From Kocuria sp. (GTDB taxonomy: Bacteria; Actinomycetota; Actinomycetes; Actinomycetales; Micrococcaceae): a stretch of DNA of 64,000 nucleotides. Positions 1 through 9,422 of this stretch are shown here, one piece after another. Below the pieces are notes generated by a model. It made no database searches, was not told the DNA's origin, and was given only the letters and a program-made list of their open reading frames with translations. The stretch is taken from contig NZ_JAUNTS010000016.1 in the NCBI RefSeq assembly GCF_030538595.1, positions 1 through 64,000 on the forward strand, written 5' to 3'. Both the position numbers and the translations under genes were made by a program. Numbering within the stretch: position 1 is the stretch's first letter; every line of letters starts with the position of its first letter.

Positions 1-37
1 GGGGTCGGATGGTCCTTACATTGGGGGACCCGTGGTG

Positions 38-99
38 CAAGCCGTGCGCAGTTTGTTACCTCATCAGCGCTGATGAGGTATCAAACTGCGCACGGCTTG
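38..99. repeat. 62-bp near-perfect palindrome
   Basis: The 18-base arms 38-55 and 82-99 are exact reverse complements. The inner segment 57-80 is itself a perfect palindrome, and only the pair 56/81 mismatches. There is effectively no loop. It lies beyond the 3' end of sucD and next to a second palindrome. It may be a bidirectional terminator or an extragenic palindromic element; the sequence does not decide. Confidence 0.85.
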
Positions 100-113
100 A
101 ACTCACACTCCCT

Positions 114-167
114 ACGACGACGGCGCCCCTCACCTTCCGCGCGGAAGGTGAGGGGCGGCGTCGTCGT
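114..167. terminator. 54-bp palindrome, probable sucCD terminator
   Basis: Arms 125-140 and 141-156 are exact reverse complements. Pairing continues outward to 114/167 with one mismatch (123/158). It starts 23 bases past the sucD stop codon, so it would form a very strong hairpin at the 3' end of the sucCD transcript. No clear U-tract follows, so termination is inferred from position and stem strength. Confidence 0.65.
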
Positions 168-189
168 GAGTGAGGTGTGGGCCAGTGGG

Positions 190-1107
190 TTACTTGCCGG
201 CCATCAGTTCACGCATGAGCTCAGCGGTTTCGGTGGGGGTCTTGCCCACCTTCACACCGGCAGCCTCCAGGGCCTCCTTCTTGGCCTGCGCGGTCCCGGA
301 GGAACCGGAGACAATGGCGCCGGCGTGGCCCATGGTCTTGCCCTCCGGTGCGGTGAAGCCAGCCACGTAACCGGCCACCGGCTTGGTCACGTTGGCCTTG
401 ATGTACTCGGCGGCACGCTCCTCAGCGTCACCACCGATCTCACCGATCATCACAATGCCCTCGGTCTCCGGGTCAGCCTCAAAGGCTTCCAGAGCATCAA
501 TGTGGGTGGTGCCGATCACGGGGTCGCCGCCGATTCCGATGGCGGTGGTGAAGCCCAGGTCACGCAGCTCGAACATCATCTGGTAAGTCAGGGTGCCGGA
601 CTTGGAGACCAGGCCCAGTTTGCCCTTGCCTGTGATGTTGGCCGGGGTGATGCCCAGCAGGGACTCCTCCGGGGAGATGATGCCGGGGCAGTTGGGGCCG
701 ATGATGCGGGTAGTCGGCTTGCCATCGGCACCGGTCTTGGCCTTGGAGTAGGCCCAGAACTCGGCGGAGTCCTGTACCGGGATGCCTTCGGTGATCACAA
801 CCACCAGCGGGACCTCGGCATCAATGGCTTCGATCACGGCGTCCTTGCAGAACTTGGGCGGAACGAACACGATCGAGGCATTCGCACCGGTGGCCTCAAC
901 GGCTTCGGTCACGGAGCCGAACACGGGCAGTTCAACGTCGTTGCCGTCCTGGTCCTTGTGCGCCACGGTGGTGCCGGCCTTACGGGCGTTGACGCCACCC
1001 AGCACATTGGTGCCGGCTGCGAGCATCCGGGCGGTGTGCTTGGTTCCCTCGCCGCCGGTGATGCCCTGAACGATGACCTTGGAGTCCTTGTTCAAAAAGA
1101 TGGACAT
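190..1107 (-). CDS. sucD: Succinyl-CoA synthetase (ADP/GDP-forming), alpha subunit
   Basis: This is the 305-residue alpha subunit of succinyl-CoA ligase, which converts succinyl-CoA to succinate with substrate-level NTP formation in the TCA cycle. The N-terminus ([19 protein letters not shown]) is the typical CoA-binding Rossmann start. The C-terminal part holds GHAGAIVSG, with the histidine that is phosphorylated during catalysis. Length is normal for the family. A purine-rich RBS (AGAGGAA) precedes the ATG. It follows sucC by 41 bases on the same strand and is certainly co-transcribed with it. A strong palindrome follows the stop codon. Confidence 0.97.
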   Translation of the reverse strand: MSIFLNKDSKVIVQGITGGEGTKHTARMLAAGTNVLGGVNARKAGTTVAHKDQDGNDVELPVFGSVTEAVEATGANASIVFVPPKFCKDAVIEAIDAEVPLVVVITEGIPVQDSAEFWAYSKAKTGADGKPTTRIIGPNCPGIISPEESLLGITPANITGKGKLGLVSKSGTLTYQMMFELRDLGFTTAIGIGGDPVIGTTHIDALEAFEADPETEGIVMIGEIGGDAEERAAEYIKANVTKPVAGYVAGFTAPEGKTMGHAGAIVSGSSGTAQAKKEALEAAGVKVGKTPTETAELMRELMAGK

Positions 1108-1148
1108 GAGTGTTTCCTCTACTTTGTCTTGTGTGAGTCCGGCGGGGA

Positions 1149-2318
1149 TCAGTTGGCGGCGGCAGCCAGTTCGGCTGCCTTGTCCGCGCCACCGTCCATG
1201 GTGTCCACGGAGGTGACCAGCGGGTGGTTGGCCTGCTCCAAGATCTGGCGGCCTTCCTCCACGTTGTTGCCGTCCAGGCGCACCACCAGGGGCTTGGTGG
1301 CGGAGTCGCCCAGGATCTCCAGAGCCTTCACAATGCCGTTGGCCACCGCGTCACAGGCGGTGATGCCGCCGAACACGTTGACAAAAACGGACTTGACGTC
1401 CTCATCACCCAGGATCACGTCCAGACCATCGGCCATGACCTCAGCCGAGGCACCGCCGCCAATGTCCAGGAAGTTGGCGGGCTTGACGCCGCCGTGGGCC
1501 TCACCGGCGTAAGCCACCACATCCAGGGTGGACATCACAAGACCGGCGCCGTTGCCGATGATGCCAACCTGACCGTCCAGCTTGACGTAGTTGAGGTCCT
1601 TTTCCTTGGCCTTGGCCTCCAGCGGGTTCTCCGCAGCCTTGTCCACCAGACCCGCGTGATCGGGCTGGCGGAAGTCGGCGTTCTCATCCAGGGAGACCTT
1701 GCCGTCCAACGCCAGGATCTGACCGTCTCCGGTCTTGACCAGCGGGTTGACCTCCACCAGGGTGGCGTCTTCCTTGGTGTAGACCTCGCCCAGCTTGACC
1801 AGGACGGGGACAACCTTCTCGGCCGTCTCGGAATCGAACTTGGCCTCGGTGACGATCTGGCGGGCCTTTTCTTCGGTGATGCCCTCATTCGGGTCCACCT
1901 CAACGCGGGCCAGCGCCTCCGGGCGCTCCACGGCCAGCTGCTCGATCTCCATGCCGCCTTCCACCGAGCACATGGCCAGATAGGAACGGTTGGCACGGTC
2001 CAGCAGCAGGGAGAAGTAGTACTCCTCGGCAATGTCTGCACCCTGGGCGATCATCACGCGGTGCACGGTGTGGCCTTTGATGTCCATACCCAGGATCTGC
2101 TGTGCGTATTCGTACGCTTCATCAGCGGTCTTGGCGACCTTCACGCCGCCGGCCTTACCGCGGCCGCCCACCTTGACCTGTGCCTTGACGACCGTGACGC
2201 CGCCAATCTTCTCTGCGGCTTCCTTGGCTTCTTCTGCGGTGGTGGCCACGTATCCCTGCAGCACGGGAACCCCGTGCTTCTCGAAGAGATCGCGCGCCTG
2301 GTATTCAAACAGGTCCAC
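1149..2318 (-). CDS. sucC: Succinyl-CoA synthetase (ADP/GDP-forming), beta subunit
   Basis: This is the 389-residue beta subunit, which carries the ATP-grasp nucleotide-binding fold and pairs with the alpha subunit encoded just downstream. It opens with [19 protein letters not shown], the family's standard N-terminus, and keeps the C-terminal [14 protein letters not shown] segment and the late LDGNNVEEG motif. It is the first gene of a two-gene sucCD operon. The 2319-2476 leader contains a GC-rich inverted repeat (GGCCGCTGC ... GCAGCGGCC near 2350-2375) that could be part of the promoter or 5' UTR. Confidence 0.97.
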   Translation of the reverse strand: MDLFEYQARDLFEKHGVPVLQGYVATTAEEAKEAAEKIGGVTVVKAQVKVGGRGKAGGVKVAKTADEAYEYAQQILGMDIKGHTVHRVMIAQGADIAEEYYFSLLLDRANRSYLAMCSVEGGMEIEQLAVERPEALARVEVDPNEGITEEKARQIVTEAKFDSETAEKVVPVLVKLGEVYTKEDATLVEVNPLVKTGDGQILALDGKVSLDENADFRQPDHAGLVDKAAENPLEAKAKEKDLNYVKLDGQVGIIGNGAGLVMSTLDVVAYAGEAHGGVKPANFLDIGGGASAEVMADGLDVILGDEDVKSVFVNVFGGITACDAVANGIVKALEILGDSATKPLVVRLDGNNVEEGRQILEQANHPLVTSVDTMDGGADKAAELAAAAN

Positions 2319-2572
2319 GGGTGAGAGTCCTTCTTCGTCGAAGTTTGTTGGCCGCTGCGCTACCCGGCAGCGGCCGTGTTCTCAAGGGTGCAGTGACAGC
2401 CGACTTCCCCGGCCGTCACTTCAGGTGACACTTCAGGGCATCACAAACGCACTCCTCGATAGCCAACCTTAACGGACTATTGGCCACAACCGGGGCTCGC
2501 CCACATCAGCTGCAGCCGACATGACAGCACACTGGTGAGACGCATGGGCCAAAACTTGGTTGACTGTCCCTT

Positions 2573-3394
2573 ATGCAACCAGCGGAGCAGCACGCACACC
2601 CCACCCCGGAACGGGGCCGGGATGGCATCAATGCTCCCCGGGGCCGCACCGCGGGTAGGCGAAACGCTGCTCCCCGACGACGACGCCAGGCCTCCTCCGC
2701 CCGACTGTTTCTGGCCCTGCTGGGTTGCGCAGTGCTGGCCGCCATCCAACTTCCCGTCGCGGGAGTTCCCGATGTCCTGGATCCCCCCGGACGTCTGTGG
2801 AGCCTGTGGCCGCAGACCATCACGTGGGTGGTACTGGGTGGCATCTGGTTGGCTGGCGCGCGCAGTATCTATCGGGCACTGGAACGGGCCACCCACCGGG
2901 CTGAGGTGTTTGAGGGAGCCAGCCCACCGCCGTCGTTGATGGAGGACCACCGGCACGTGGCTGCGGCCCTGTGGTTTGGTGTTGCCGCGGTGCTGTGCGC
3001 TGTGATTCTTCCGCCCATGCTGGTGGGGCAGTGGACGCTTCAACCGGTCCAAATGTGGCAGGGACTCTACGGAACCTATGGGATGACAGGCATTGTGGCC
3101 GCGGTGGGACTTTTGGCCTATCACTGCGGATTTGCCGTACTGACAGCACTGGCTTTGGCCACCACCCAGTCCGCGGCGGAGTCTTTGACGTCCTCCCAGG
3201 TGCTGAGCAAGATTCCCGTGGGTGGCCTGCTGGTAGGTCTGGTGGCTGCCGCCTACCAGAGTGTGACCGGTGGATGGCCGCTGTTTGTGACCACCCTGAT
3301 TTCTTTCCTCCTGGTGGGTGCGGTGCACCTGCTCACCGGGCGACGTCTGCGGTGGACAGCCCCCGCCACAGCTCTGGTGTTGGTGTTCCTGTAA
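2573..3394 (+). CDS. Hypothetical multi-pass membrane protein
   Basis: This is a 273-residue protein of unknown function. The first ~42 residues are polar and arginine-rich, and the rest has about six hydrophobic segments (for example LFLALLGCAVLAAIQL, TITWVVLGGIWLAGA, ALWFGVAAVLCAVIL, GIVAAVGLLAYHCGFAVL, VGGLLVGLVAAAYQ, LFVTTLISFLLVGAVHLL). It sits between sucC (divergent) and pcrA (convergent, 3 bases apart). No good RBS precedes the ATG at 2573, so the start could be further inside the arginine-rich leader. The coding call rests on the hydrophobic pattern and on the absence of a better gene on either strand; no family was recognised. Confidence 0.75.
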   Translation: MQPAEQHAHPTPERGRDGINAPRGRTAGRRNAAPRRRRQASSARLFLALLGCAVLAAIQLPVAGVPDVLDPPGRLWSLWPQTITWVVLGGIWLAGARSIYRALERATHRAEVFEGASPPPSLMEDHRHVAAALWFGVAAVLCAVILPPMLVGQWTLQPVQMWQGLYGTYGMTGIVAAVGLLAYHCGFAVLTALALATTQSAAESLTSSQVLSKIPVGGLLVGLVAAAYQSVTGGWPLFVTTLISFLLVGAVHLLTGRRLRWTAPATALVLVFL

Positions 3395-3397
3395 GGA

Positions 3398-5863
3398 TCA
3401 GTCCGCCACCTTGGACAACGGTGCCGAGCGCACCAGCAGCCGTTTTTCCTCTGCACCGGCCCCGGAGCCAAAGCGGACCTTGGCAATCACTTTGTCCCCT
3501 GAGCCTTCCAACTGGATGACCGTGCCACGGCCAAAAGTTTTGTGATCCACCTGCTCCCCCACCGTCAGGGCAAGCACTTCACGCTCAGGTTCAATACGGC
3601 CGGCCTTTTGCCTGCCACCGGCACCCATCCGCTGGAATCCCCCGGCAGCCCCACTGGCGGCACCGGCGCCCCACCAGGAGCCGGACTCGCCACCACGGCG
3701 TCCACCGCCGCCGTACGTTCCAGAGCCACCAAAAGCACCTGCCCCGTAGGATGCCGAACCCCACCCACCGGGTGCGGAAGAGCCCTCACGTTCCCAGTGC
3801 ACCAGTGGGCTGGGAATCTCCTCCAGGAATGGACTGGGCGGGTTGTACTGGGACTGTCCCCACTGCTGGCGCATCTCTGCACGGGTCAGATACAGCCGTT
3901 GCCGAGCACGGGTGATCCCCACGTAGGCAAGCCGCCGTTCTTCCTGCATCTCCTTGTCATCGGTCATGGAGCGTTGGTGGGGGAAGATCCCGTGCTCCAT
4001 GCCGGTCAGGAACACCACGGGAAATTCCAGGCCCTTGGCGGTGTGGAGCGTCATCAAGGTGACCATGCCCGCGTTCTCCGGGTCCTGAGACGGGTCCGGA
4101 ATTTGATCCGCGTCTGCCACCAGTGCCACGTGTTCCAGGAACTCCGGCAGACCGGCATTGGGATTTTCACGTTCGTATTCGCGGACCACGGCCACCAATT
4201 CGGCCAGGTTTTCCACGCGCGATTCATCCTGCGGATCATCCGAGGTGCGCAGTGCCTCCAGGTAGCCGGTCTGCTCCAAGACGGCTTCCAAGACCGCCGC
4301 CGGGCGGTTGCCCTCCGCCACCGTGGTGAGGTCATCCACCAGCTGAACAAAACCCTTGACCGCGTTCACCGAACGTGTTGCCATGCCCGGAGCCTCATCA
4401 GCGCGACGCAGTGCCGCCATGAAGGAAATCCGTTCACGGTCTGCCAGCGCGCTGACAGCACCCTGCGCGCGGTCCCCAATTCCCCGTTTGGGTTCATTGA
4501 GAATGCGGCGCACCGTGACTTCATCATCCGGGTTGATCAGGGTCCGCAGGTAGGCCAGGGCATCCTTGATTTCCTTGCGCTCATAAAACCTGGTGCCACC
4601 CACCACGCGGTAGGGCAGGCCCACGCGCATCAAGATTTCCTCCAGGGAACGTGACTGCGCGTTGGTGCGGTAGAACACCGCAATGTCACCCGGCTTCACC
4701 TGGTGTTCGTCCTGGAGTCGGTCAATCTCCTCCACAATCCAGCGAGCTTCTTCATGGGCGGATTCTGCCGCGTAACCCACAATCTGGGCACCGTCCCCGG
4801 AAGAAGTCCACAGACGCTTGTCCTGACGCCCGGAGTTCTTGGCTATCACGGCGTTGGCCGCAGTCAGAATGGTTTGGGTGGAGCGGTAGTTCTGCTCCAG
4901 CAGCACCGTGCGGGCATTGGGATAGTCCTTCTCAAAATCCACGATGTTGCGGATGTCCGCCCCGCGGAAGGCATAAATGGACTGATCGGAGTCACCCACC
5001 ACGGTGAGCTCTCCCGGTGCCGACGCAGCTGTGCCGTGATCCTCAGCGGTAGCGCCACCCACAATCTCCTTGACCAGTGCGTACTGGGCGTGGTTGGTGT
5101 CCTGGTATTCGTCAATCAGCACATGGCGGTAGCGGCGACGGTAGTACTGGGCGATTCCGGGGAAGGCCCGGAGCATGTGGACGGTCTGGGCAATGAGGTC
5201 ATCAAAATCAAGGGCGTTGGCGGCCCGCAAGCGTTCCGTGTACCCGCGGTACACCGCAGCCACAGCGGACTCCCACGGGTCCGTGCCGGAGGCTCGGTTC
5301 AGATACGTTTCATCATCAATGAGCTCATTCTTCAACCCTGAGATGGCGTGCTGAATGGCCTTGGGGGCAAACCTTTTGGGGTCTAACTCCTGCTGTTTGG
5401 CAACAGCTGTGATCACGCGCAAGGAGTCAGCCGAGTCATAGATGGAGAACGTGGATTTCAGCCCGATGGAGGTGGCTTCCCGCCGCAGAACCCGCACGCA
5501 GAACGAGTGGAAGGTGGAGATGCTCATGGACTTTGCTTGTGAACCAACCAGCTCCACCACGCGTTCGCGCATTTCCGCCGCAGCTTTGTTGGTGAAGGTG
5601 ATCGCCAGGATTTCCCCGGGGTGAGCGCGGCCCGTTGCCAGCAGGTAGGCAATGCGGTGGGTGAGCACACGGGTTTTGCCGGAGCCTGCACCAGCCACGA
5701 TCAGCAGCGGTGACCCCGCGTGCTCAACCGCCTGACGCTGGGGTTCGTTGAGTCCTTCCAGCAAAGCGGCTGGATCTGCGGACACGGTTGATGGACCGGT
5801 CTGATCCATTCGAGGGGATGCAGCGGCCACTGAAAGCAGGGGGTTGTCCGTGAGGAAATCCAT
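3398..5863 (-). CDS. pcrA: ATP-dependent DNA helicase PcrA/UvrD
   Basis: This is an 821-residue superfamily 1A 3'-5' helicase used in nucleotide-excision repair and replication-fork rescue. Walker A (VAGAGSGKT) is at about residues 56-64 after the Q-motif (LNEPQRQAVEHAG). DEYQDTNHAQ is motif II, GDSDQSIYAFRGAD motif III, TLMTLHTAKGLEFPVVF motif V and ERRLAYVGITRARQ motif VI. A glycine-rich linker (about 690-745) leads to the C-terminal Tudor-like segment (VGEQVDHKTFGRGTV) seen in actinobacterial PcrA, which binds RNA polymerase. Proximity to sucCD is conserved in Actinobacteria. Confidence 0.96.
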   Translation of the reverse strand: MDFLTDNPLLSVAAASPRMDQTGPSTVSADPAALLEGLNEPQRQAVEHAGSPLLIVAGAGSGKTRVLTHRIAYLLATGRAHPGEILAITFTNKAAAEMRERVVELVGSQAKSMSISTFHSFCVRVLRREATSIGLKSTFSIYDSADSLRVITAVAKQQELDPKRFAPKAIQHAISGLKNELIDDETYLNRASGTDPWESAVAAVYRGYTERLRAANALDFDDLIAQTVHMLRAFPGIAQYYRRRYRHVLIDEYQDTNHAQYALVKEIVGGATAEDHGTAASAPGELTVVGDSDQSIYAFRGADIRNIVDFEKDYPNARTVLLEQNYRSTQTILTAANAVIAKNSGRQDKRLWTSSGDGAQIVGYAAESAHEEARWIVEEIDRLQDEHQVKPGDIAVFYRTNAQSRSLEEILMRVGLPYRVVGGTRFYERKEIKDALAYLRTLINPDDEVTVRRILNEPKRGIGDRAQGAVSALADRERISFMAALRRADEAPGMATRSVNAVKGFVQLVDDLTTVAEGNRPAAVLEAVLEQTGYLEALRTSDDPQDESRVENLAELVAVVREYERENPNAGLPEFLEHVALVADADQIPDPSQDPENAGMVTLMTLHTAKGLEFPVVFLTGMEHGIFPHQRSMTDDKEMQEERRLAYVGITRARQRLYLTRAEMRQQWGQSQYNPPSPFLEEIPSPLVHWEREGSSAPGGWGSASYGAGAFGGSGTYGGGGRRGGESGSWWGAGAASGAAGGFQRMGAGGRQKAGRIEPEREVLALTVGEQVDHKTFGRGTVIQLEGSGDKVIAKVRFGSGAGAEEKRLLVRSAPLSKVAD

Positions 5864-5894
5864 GATCCCCGCAGTTTACGTGGGCCCGCAGACA

Positions 5895-6626
5895 TCACAC
5901 GGGGGCCACCTCCACGTGATGGCGTCCGTTGTCATCCACCGCCCACAACTCGCCGTCGGCCACTTCCACCAGGTAGGGACGTTCCAGGCGGATTCCGTCC
6001 TCAAAGTCGATCTGGTCCTCCGTGAGCTCTGGGCCCCCCGCCACGGTGCGCACCTCCATGGATTCCTGGTCCAGCACCCTGATGGCTTGATTTCCCGTAT
6101 CTGCAATCACCACGGAGCCGTCGTAGAGAATGTTGACCGATTCCGGTGCCAGTAACTTGGCGTGTTCCGCCTCCCCGTCCTGGAACCCTGAACCGTGCTT
6201 GCCGATCACCGTGACCACGTGAGGATCGCCGTCGACCTTGTCTGTGTCAAAAGTGAGGTAACGCAGGGAAGAGGAATCCCGGTCCACCAGCCAAACGCGG
6301 CCGTTGGAATCCTCCACGGTCCCGCAGGTCCCCGCGAACTTGGCGTGGGCAACCTTGCCGTCCCGCCGTCCCGATTCTCCGGTTCCGGCGAACTCCACCA
6401 GTGCGTTGGTGTAGGCATCCCACCGGAAGAGTTGGTTGCGTTCCGGAACTGCCACCACGGCTGCCAAGAGTTTGTGTGACCAGGTGACATCCGAAATCTG
6501 CGCACCGTGCAAGACGGACAAGTCAATGTGACGGCGGACGGTCTTCCAATCGTCTTCGTACAGGGTGAGTTCCCCCTGGGAGAGCCGCAGAAGCAGTCCC
6601 TCCGGGAGGCCGATCGACAACTCCAC
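5895..6626 (-). CDS. NHL-repeat beta-propeller protein
   Basis: The 243-residue protein has repeated units of the NHL type. Two copies of DGxxxHAKx are each followed by a blade ending in VWLVDRDSSSLRYL or VVIADTGNQAIRVLD, and a third partial blade (LWAVDDNGRHHVEV) closes it. Such proteins act as binding or signalling propellers; the ligand is unknown. I chose GTG at 6626 because GGAGG lies six bases upstream; an ATG at 6644 is in frame but has no RBS. The gene follows pcrA's start on the same strand after a short gap. It has too few blades for a complete six-bladed propeller, so it may be a reduced form. Confidence 0.8.
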   Translation of the reverse strand: MELSIGLPEGLLLRLSQGELTLYEDDWKTVRRHIDLSVLHGAQISDVTWSHKLLAAVVAVPERNQLFRWDAYTNALVEFAGTGESGRRDGKVAHAKFAGTCGTVEDSNGRVWLVDRDSSSLRYLTFDTDKVDGDPHVVTVIGKHGSGFQDGEAEHAKLLAPESVNILYDGSVVIADTGNQAIRVLDQESMEVRTVAGGPELTEDQIDFEDGIRLERPYLVEVADGELWAVDDNGRHHVEVAPV

Positions 6627-6753
6627 GGTGCACCTCCAAAGCATCACGTGCGAGCCCCGTTGCTCGCCCGGTCCCGCCCGGCAGAGTCCCGTTCGGGATG
6701 TGACCCAGCTTACTCGGTTGCGTCTTGGGCGCCCCGTCACCTGGCCGACCACC

Positions 6754-6759
6754 CATAAT
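6754..6759 (+). promoter_or_regulatory. -10 box CATAAT of a probable leaderless gene
   Basis: CATAAT lies six bases before the ATG at 6766, so the transcript would begin at or beside the start codon. A weak GGAG overlaps this spacer too close to the ATG to be an efficient RBS. Confidence 0.55.
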
Positions 6760-6765
6760 GGAGCC

Positions 6766-7476
6766 ATGGGTTTGACGCGTGCGCAGAAGATCAAAAAATA
6801 CGGGGTGAAGGCCGGTGAGGCACCGGTCGGCAGCCGCGATCTGCGGAGTGCCCCGAGCCCCGCTGCGTCCCCACGCAGCACGGAGCTCCCCGCTCCCGAA
6901 CCCACCAAGACCAAACGCCAACCCGGGATCCTGATTGCCGTGATCATGATCATTGGGGCCCTGCTCATGTTCTACGTCAACGTCCTGATCCTGCCCGAGT
7001 TCGCAGCTTTGGTGGCAGATGGCCACGGCGTCCCGGAGCTTCAGGTCACCGGATACAGCCAGGAATGGATGGCGGAATTCGCCCGGATCATTGGCGACGA
7101 CGGCGCCCAGCTCTACGCCTCCGTCCACTGGACCACAGGCCTGCTGGCACCGCTGGTCATGGCCGTGGGGTGGGGCCTGTTCCTGGTGATCTATGCCAAG
7201 CGCGGCTATGAGCGCATCAGTGGGTTGGTGGCCACGGGACTGTTCCTGGCTGTGAGCCTGGTGGGGAGTGCCGTGGTGGATGCCGCCGTGGCCACTCCCA
7301 CCAACGCAGCCCTGGTGGCGTTGTCTTCCGTGCTGATCTCCACCCGGTGGGTGTTGCTGGTGGTGCTCATGTTCGTGACCTTTGGGATCTTCCTCCGCAA
7401 GATGCGCGAGCGCCTGCAGAACTTTGATCCTGTGGCTGCCAATCAGGAACGCAAGCGGAAGTTCGGACGTAGGTGA
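6766..7476 (+). CDS. Hypothetical four-helix membrane protein
   Basis: The protein has 236 residues. A basic, proline-rich cytoplasmic N-terminus (about 1-65) starting MGLTRAQKIKKYGVKAGE precedes four predicted transmembrane helices: around GILIAVIMIIGALLMFYVNV, GLLAPLVMAVGWGLFLVIYA, GLVATGLFLAVSLVGSAV and WVLLVVLMFVTFGIFL. The C-terminus is again basic. The start at 6766 matches the hydrophobic pattern and the adjacent -10 box. It is divergent from the NHL-repeat gene and convergent with the DUF222 gene. No family recognised; function unknown. Confidence 0.8.
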   Translation: MGLTRAQKIKKYGVKAGEAPVGSRDLRSAPSPAASPRSTELPAPEPTKTKRQPGILIAVIMIIGALLMFYVNVLILPEFAALVADGHGVPELQVTGYSQEWMAEFARIIGDDGAQLYASVHWTTGLLAPLVMAVGWGLFLVIYAKRGYERISGLVATGLFLAVSLVGSAVVDAAVATPTNAALVALSSVLISTRWVLLVVLMFVTFGIFLRKMRERLQNFDPVAANQERKRKFGRR

Positions 7477-7510
7477 GCCGCCGACACCAGCCATGATTCG
7501 CCGCGCAGTC

Positions 7511-9262
7511 TCAGAAGGGCGGGGGATCATCCTGGCTTGGTGGCTCCGCGCACGGTTCATGGTCACCGTTGCCTGCGCCCACCAGCCATCGAGTGGTGGC
7601 AGGAGTTGGCGATCCTGGAACAGTTCGGCGCACCACCCCCGTTGGCGATTTCCACTCCAGCACACCCGTCCCCGGTGGAGCAGCTGAATCAACTACTGCG
7701 TGAACTATCCAGGTACCGAGTGCTGCGTCTGGGTCGTGTTTGATGCGGTGATGGTGCCTGCACAAATGGCCCAGATTCTGGAGATCCGTGGTGCCACCGT
7801 TCTCCCAAGCAACTGTGTGGTCAAGGTCGCAGTTGGTGGCCTGGCGCCGGCACCCCGGGAATCTGCAGGTTTCATCCCGAACAGCCAGCAGACTGCGCAA
7901 GCCGGCAGGCACACGATAGGTGGACCGCCCGTATTCTGTGACCACCCCTGAGTCCGGGTGGGTCAGCAATCGCCGCCAAGATCCAGCACCAGCCGCGATC
8001 CGCAACGCATCCACCGTAGAAATGGGCCCGTATCCCACAAGGTTTGCTGCGCTCTGACCATCCGGGACATCGGCTGTGATTGATGCCCGGGACATGATTA
8101 CCTCATCACGCCTCTTAGAGCCCCCGCACGCCGGGGCAACAGGTGCCGGATGGTCAGCCAGGTCGCCGTATGCGGGGTCCGCTGCCGCAGAACCAACGGC
8201 AGCGGACAAGGCAGGTGCAAGTTGAGGATCGTGAGCAACCAGTTCTATGGCGGGCACGGTGATCGAAACTTGCCCCCTGATACCTCGCGGAATCCGGGAC
8301 CCTTCAGGAAGTTCGCCATCCATCAGGAGGTCACCCAAGACTTCGGCTCGCTTTTCACCAGTGCATCTTTGGGGATCATCCAGGGTTTGGGCCAGAGCAT
8401 TGACACGCGAGACCACTGCGGTGGCGGTGGCGGCATCCAGAACTGCTGTGAGCCTGGCCAGGCCATCATCCTCCGGGGACATCCAGACATCCCGCTGTTT
8501 AAGGGCCACGGCACACGCCCGCTGATGGGCCGCAGCCCCCATGCGTGCACGACGCCGCCGCGCAAACGCCCCCAACTGACTCGCTGTCACGTGTGGCGCA
8601 CGGACGATCATCTCCTTGACCAGTTTTGCTGCCTTGGTTTCAACCTCTACCTCCGTGCAGTCCATGGGCAATTCTCCGCCGACCAGGACAGCCTGTTGCA
8701 TCAACTGATCATGGCGCTCGGTGGTGGGCACCTGCTCCACCAATGCGCGCCACTCTTTCAGGACCAAACTGGCCTTGGACCACGTGATCTCCCCACGTTC
8801 CAAGCCCGTCAACACATCCGGAAGGTCTCCAGCGAGCACCAGCGCTTGTTCAACCAGTGCGCGGGCGGTGCCTGCCGGAAGCATCAGGGCAACACCAACC
8901 TCTGCAGCAACATCACGGAGCACACTCTTCTGAGAGCTTTCGGCCAAAGCTGAGGCAACATGAGCGGAATGTACGCGCGACGATTCCCCCAATGTCCACG
9001 GAGTTGTTTTCAACATCAATTCACGGGCCTGCGCACCGCGAGATTTCAGAGCGACGGCATAGAGACGCGCAACATTGCGCAGTAAAAATCCACGGGCAGC
9101 TGATTCCGCTTCAGCATTCCGTTGAATTTCCCCTACGATCCCTGCCGCCGTAACCCCTTCCAAGAAGGTCAGGTCATGGGTTTCACTCGGCATGTCAGCA
9201 GAGGCGCGAGCCGCACGTTGTGCAGCTTCCTCACCGAACTCTCCACTGATTTGACCGTCCAT
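7511..9262 (-). CDS. DUF222 / HNH endonuclease domain protein (13E12-repeat type)
   Basis: This is a 583-residue protein of the actinobacterial 13E12-repeat family. The long N-terminal part is the helical DUF222 region, including VLTGLERGEITWSKASLV. The C-terminal ~100 residues hold an HNH nuclease core: CRFPGCRRQATNCDLDH, then WENGG.T...NL..LCRHHHRIKH, with the Cys and His ligands intact. These genes occur in many copies in actinobacteria and are sometimes linked to mobile DNA; their role is not settled. There is no strong RBS before the ATG. It stands alone, convergent with the preceding membrane-protein gene. Confidence 0.9.
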   Translation of the reverse strand: MDGQISGEFGEEAAQRAARASADMPSETHDLTFLEGVTAAGIVGEIQRNAEAESAARGFLLRNVARLYAVALKSRGAQARELMLKTTPWTLGESSRVHSAHVASALAESSQKSVLRDVAAEVGVALMLPAGTARALVEQALVLAGDLPDVLTGLERGEITWSKASLVLKEWRALVEQVPTTERHDQLMQQAVLVGGELPMDCTEVEVETKAAKLVKEMIVRAPHVTASQLGAFARRRRARMGAAAHQRACAVALKQRDVWMSPEDDGLARLTAVLDAATATAVVSRVNALAQTLDDPQRCTGEKRAEVLGDLLMDGELPEGSRIPRGIRGQVSITVPAIELVAHDPQLAPALSAAVGSAAADPAYGDLADHPAPVAPACGGSKRRDEVIMSRASITADVPDGQSAANLVGYGPISTVDALRIAAGAGSWRRLLTHPDSGVVTEYGRSTYRVPAGLRSLLAVRDETCRFPGCRRQATNCDLDHTVAWENGGTTDLQNLGHLCRHHHRIKHDPDAALGTWIVHAVVDSAAPPGTGVLEWKSPTGVVRRTVPGSPTPATTRWLVGAGNGDHEPCAEPPSQDDPPPF

Positions 9263-9422
9263 GACTTCAGACTTTCATGGGGGTCAGACAACACAAGCTC
9301 GTTTTGCGGCCTAAATGGCAGTCCTCGTGAGAATATTTTTCTCACGAATGGATAACTTGATGAGATCTAATACGACTCAAGCAACCCATGGCACCCAACG
9401 GCACCGACCCCGTTCAAAGCGC

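Noticed and set aside
73..1512. Long open frames on the plus strand across sucD and sucC
   Set aside because: They are antisense shadows of high-GC codon usage. The minus-strand frames encode unmistakable SucD and SucC.
2477..3328. Minus-strand frame of 283 codons between sucC and pcrA
   Set aside because: The product is His/Gln/Arg-rich without domain features. The plus-strand frame gives a coherent multi-helix membrane protein.
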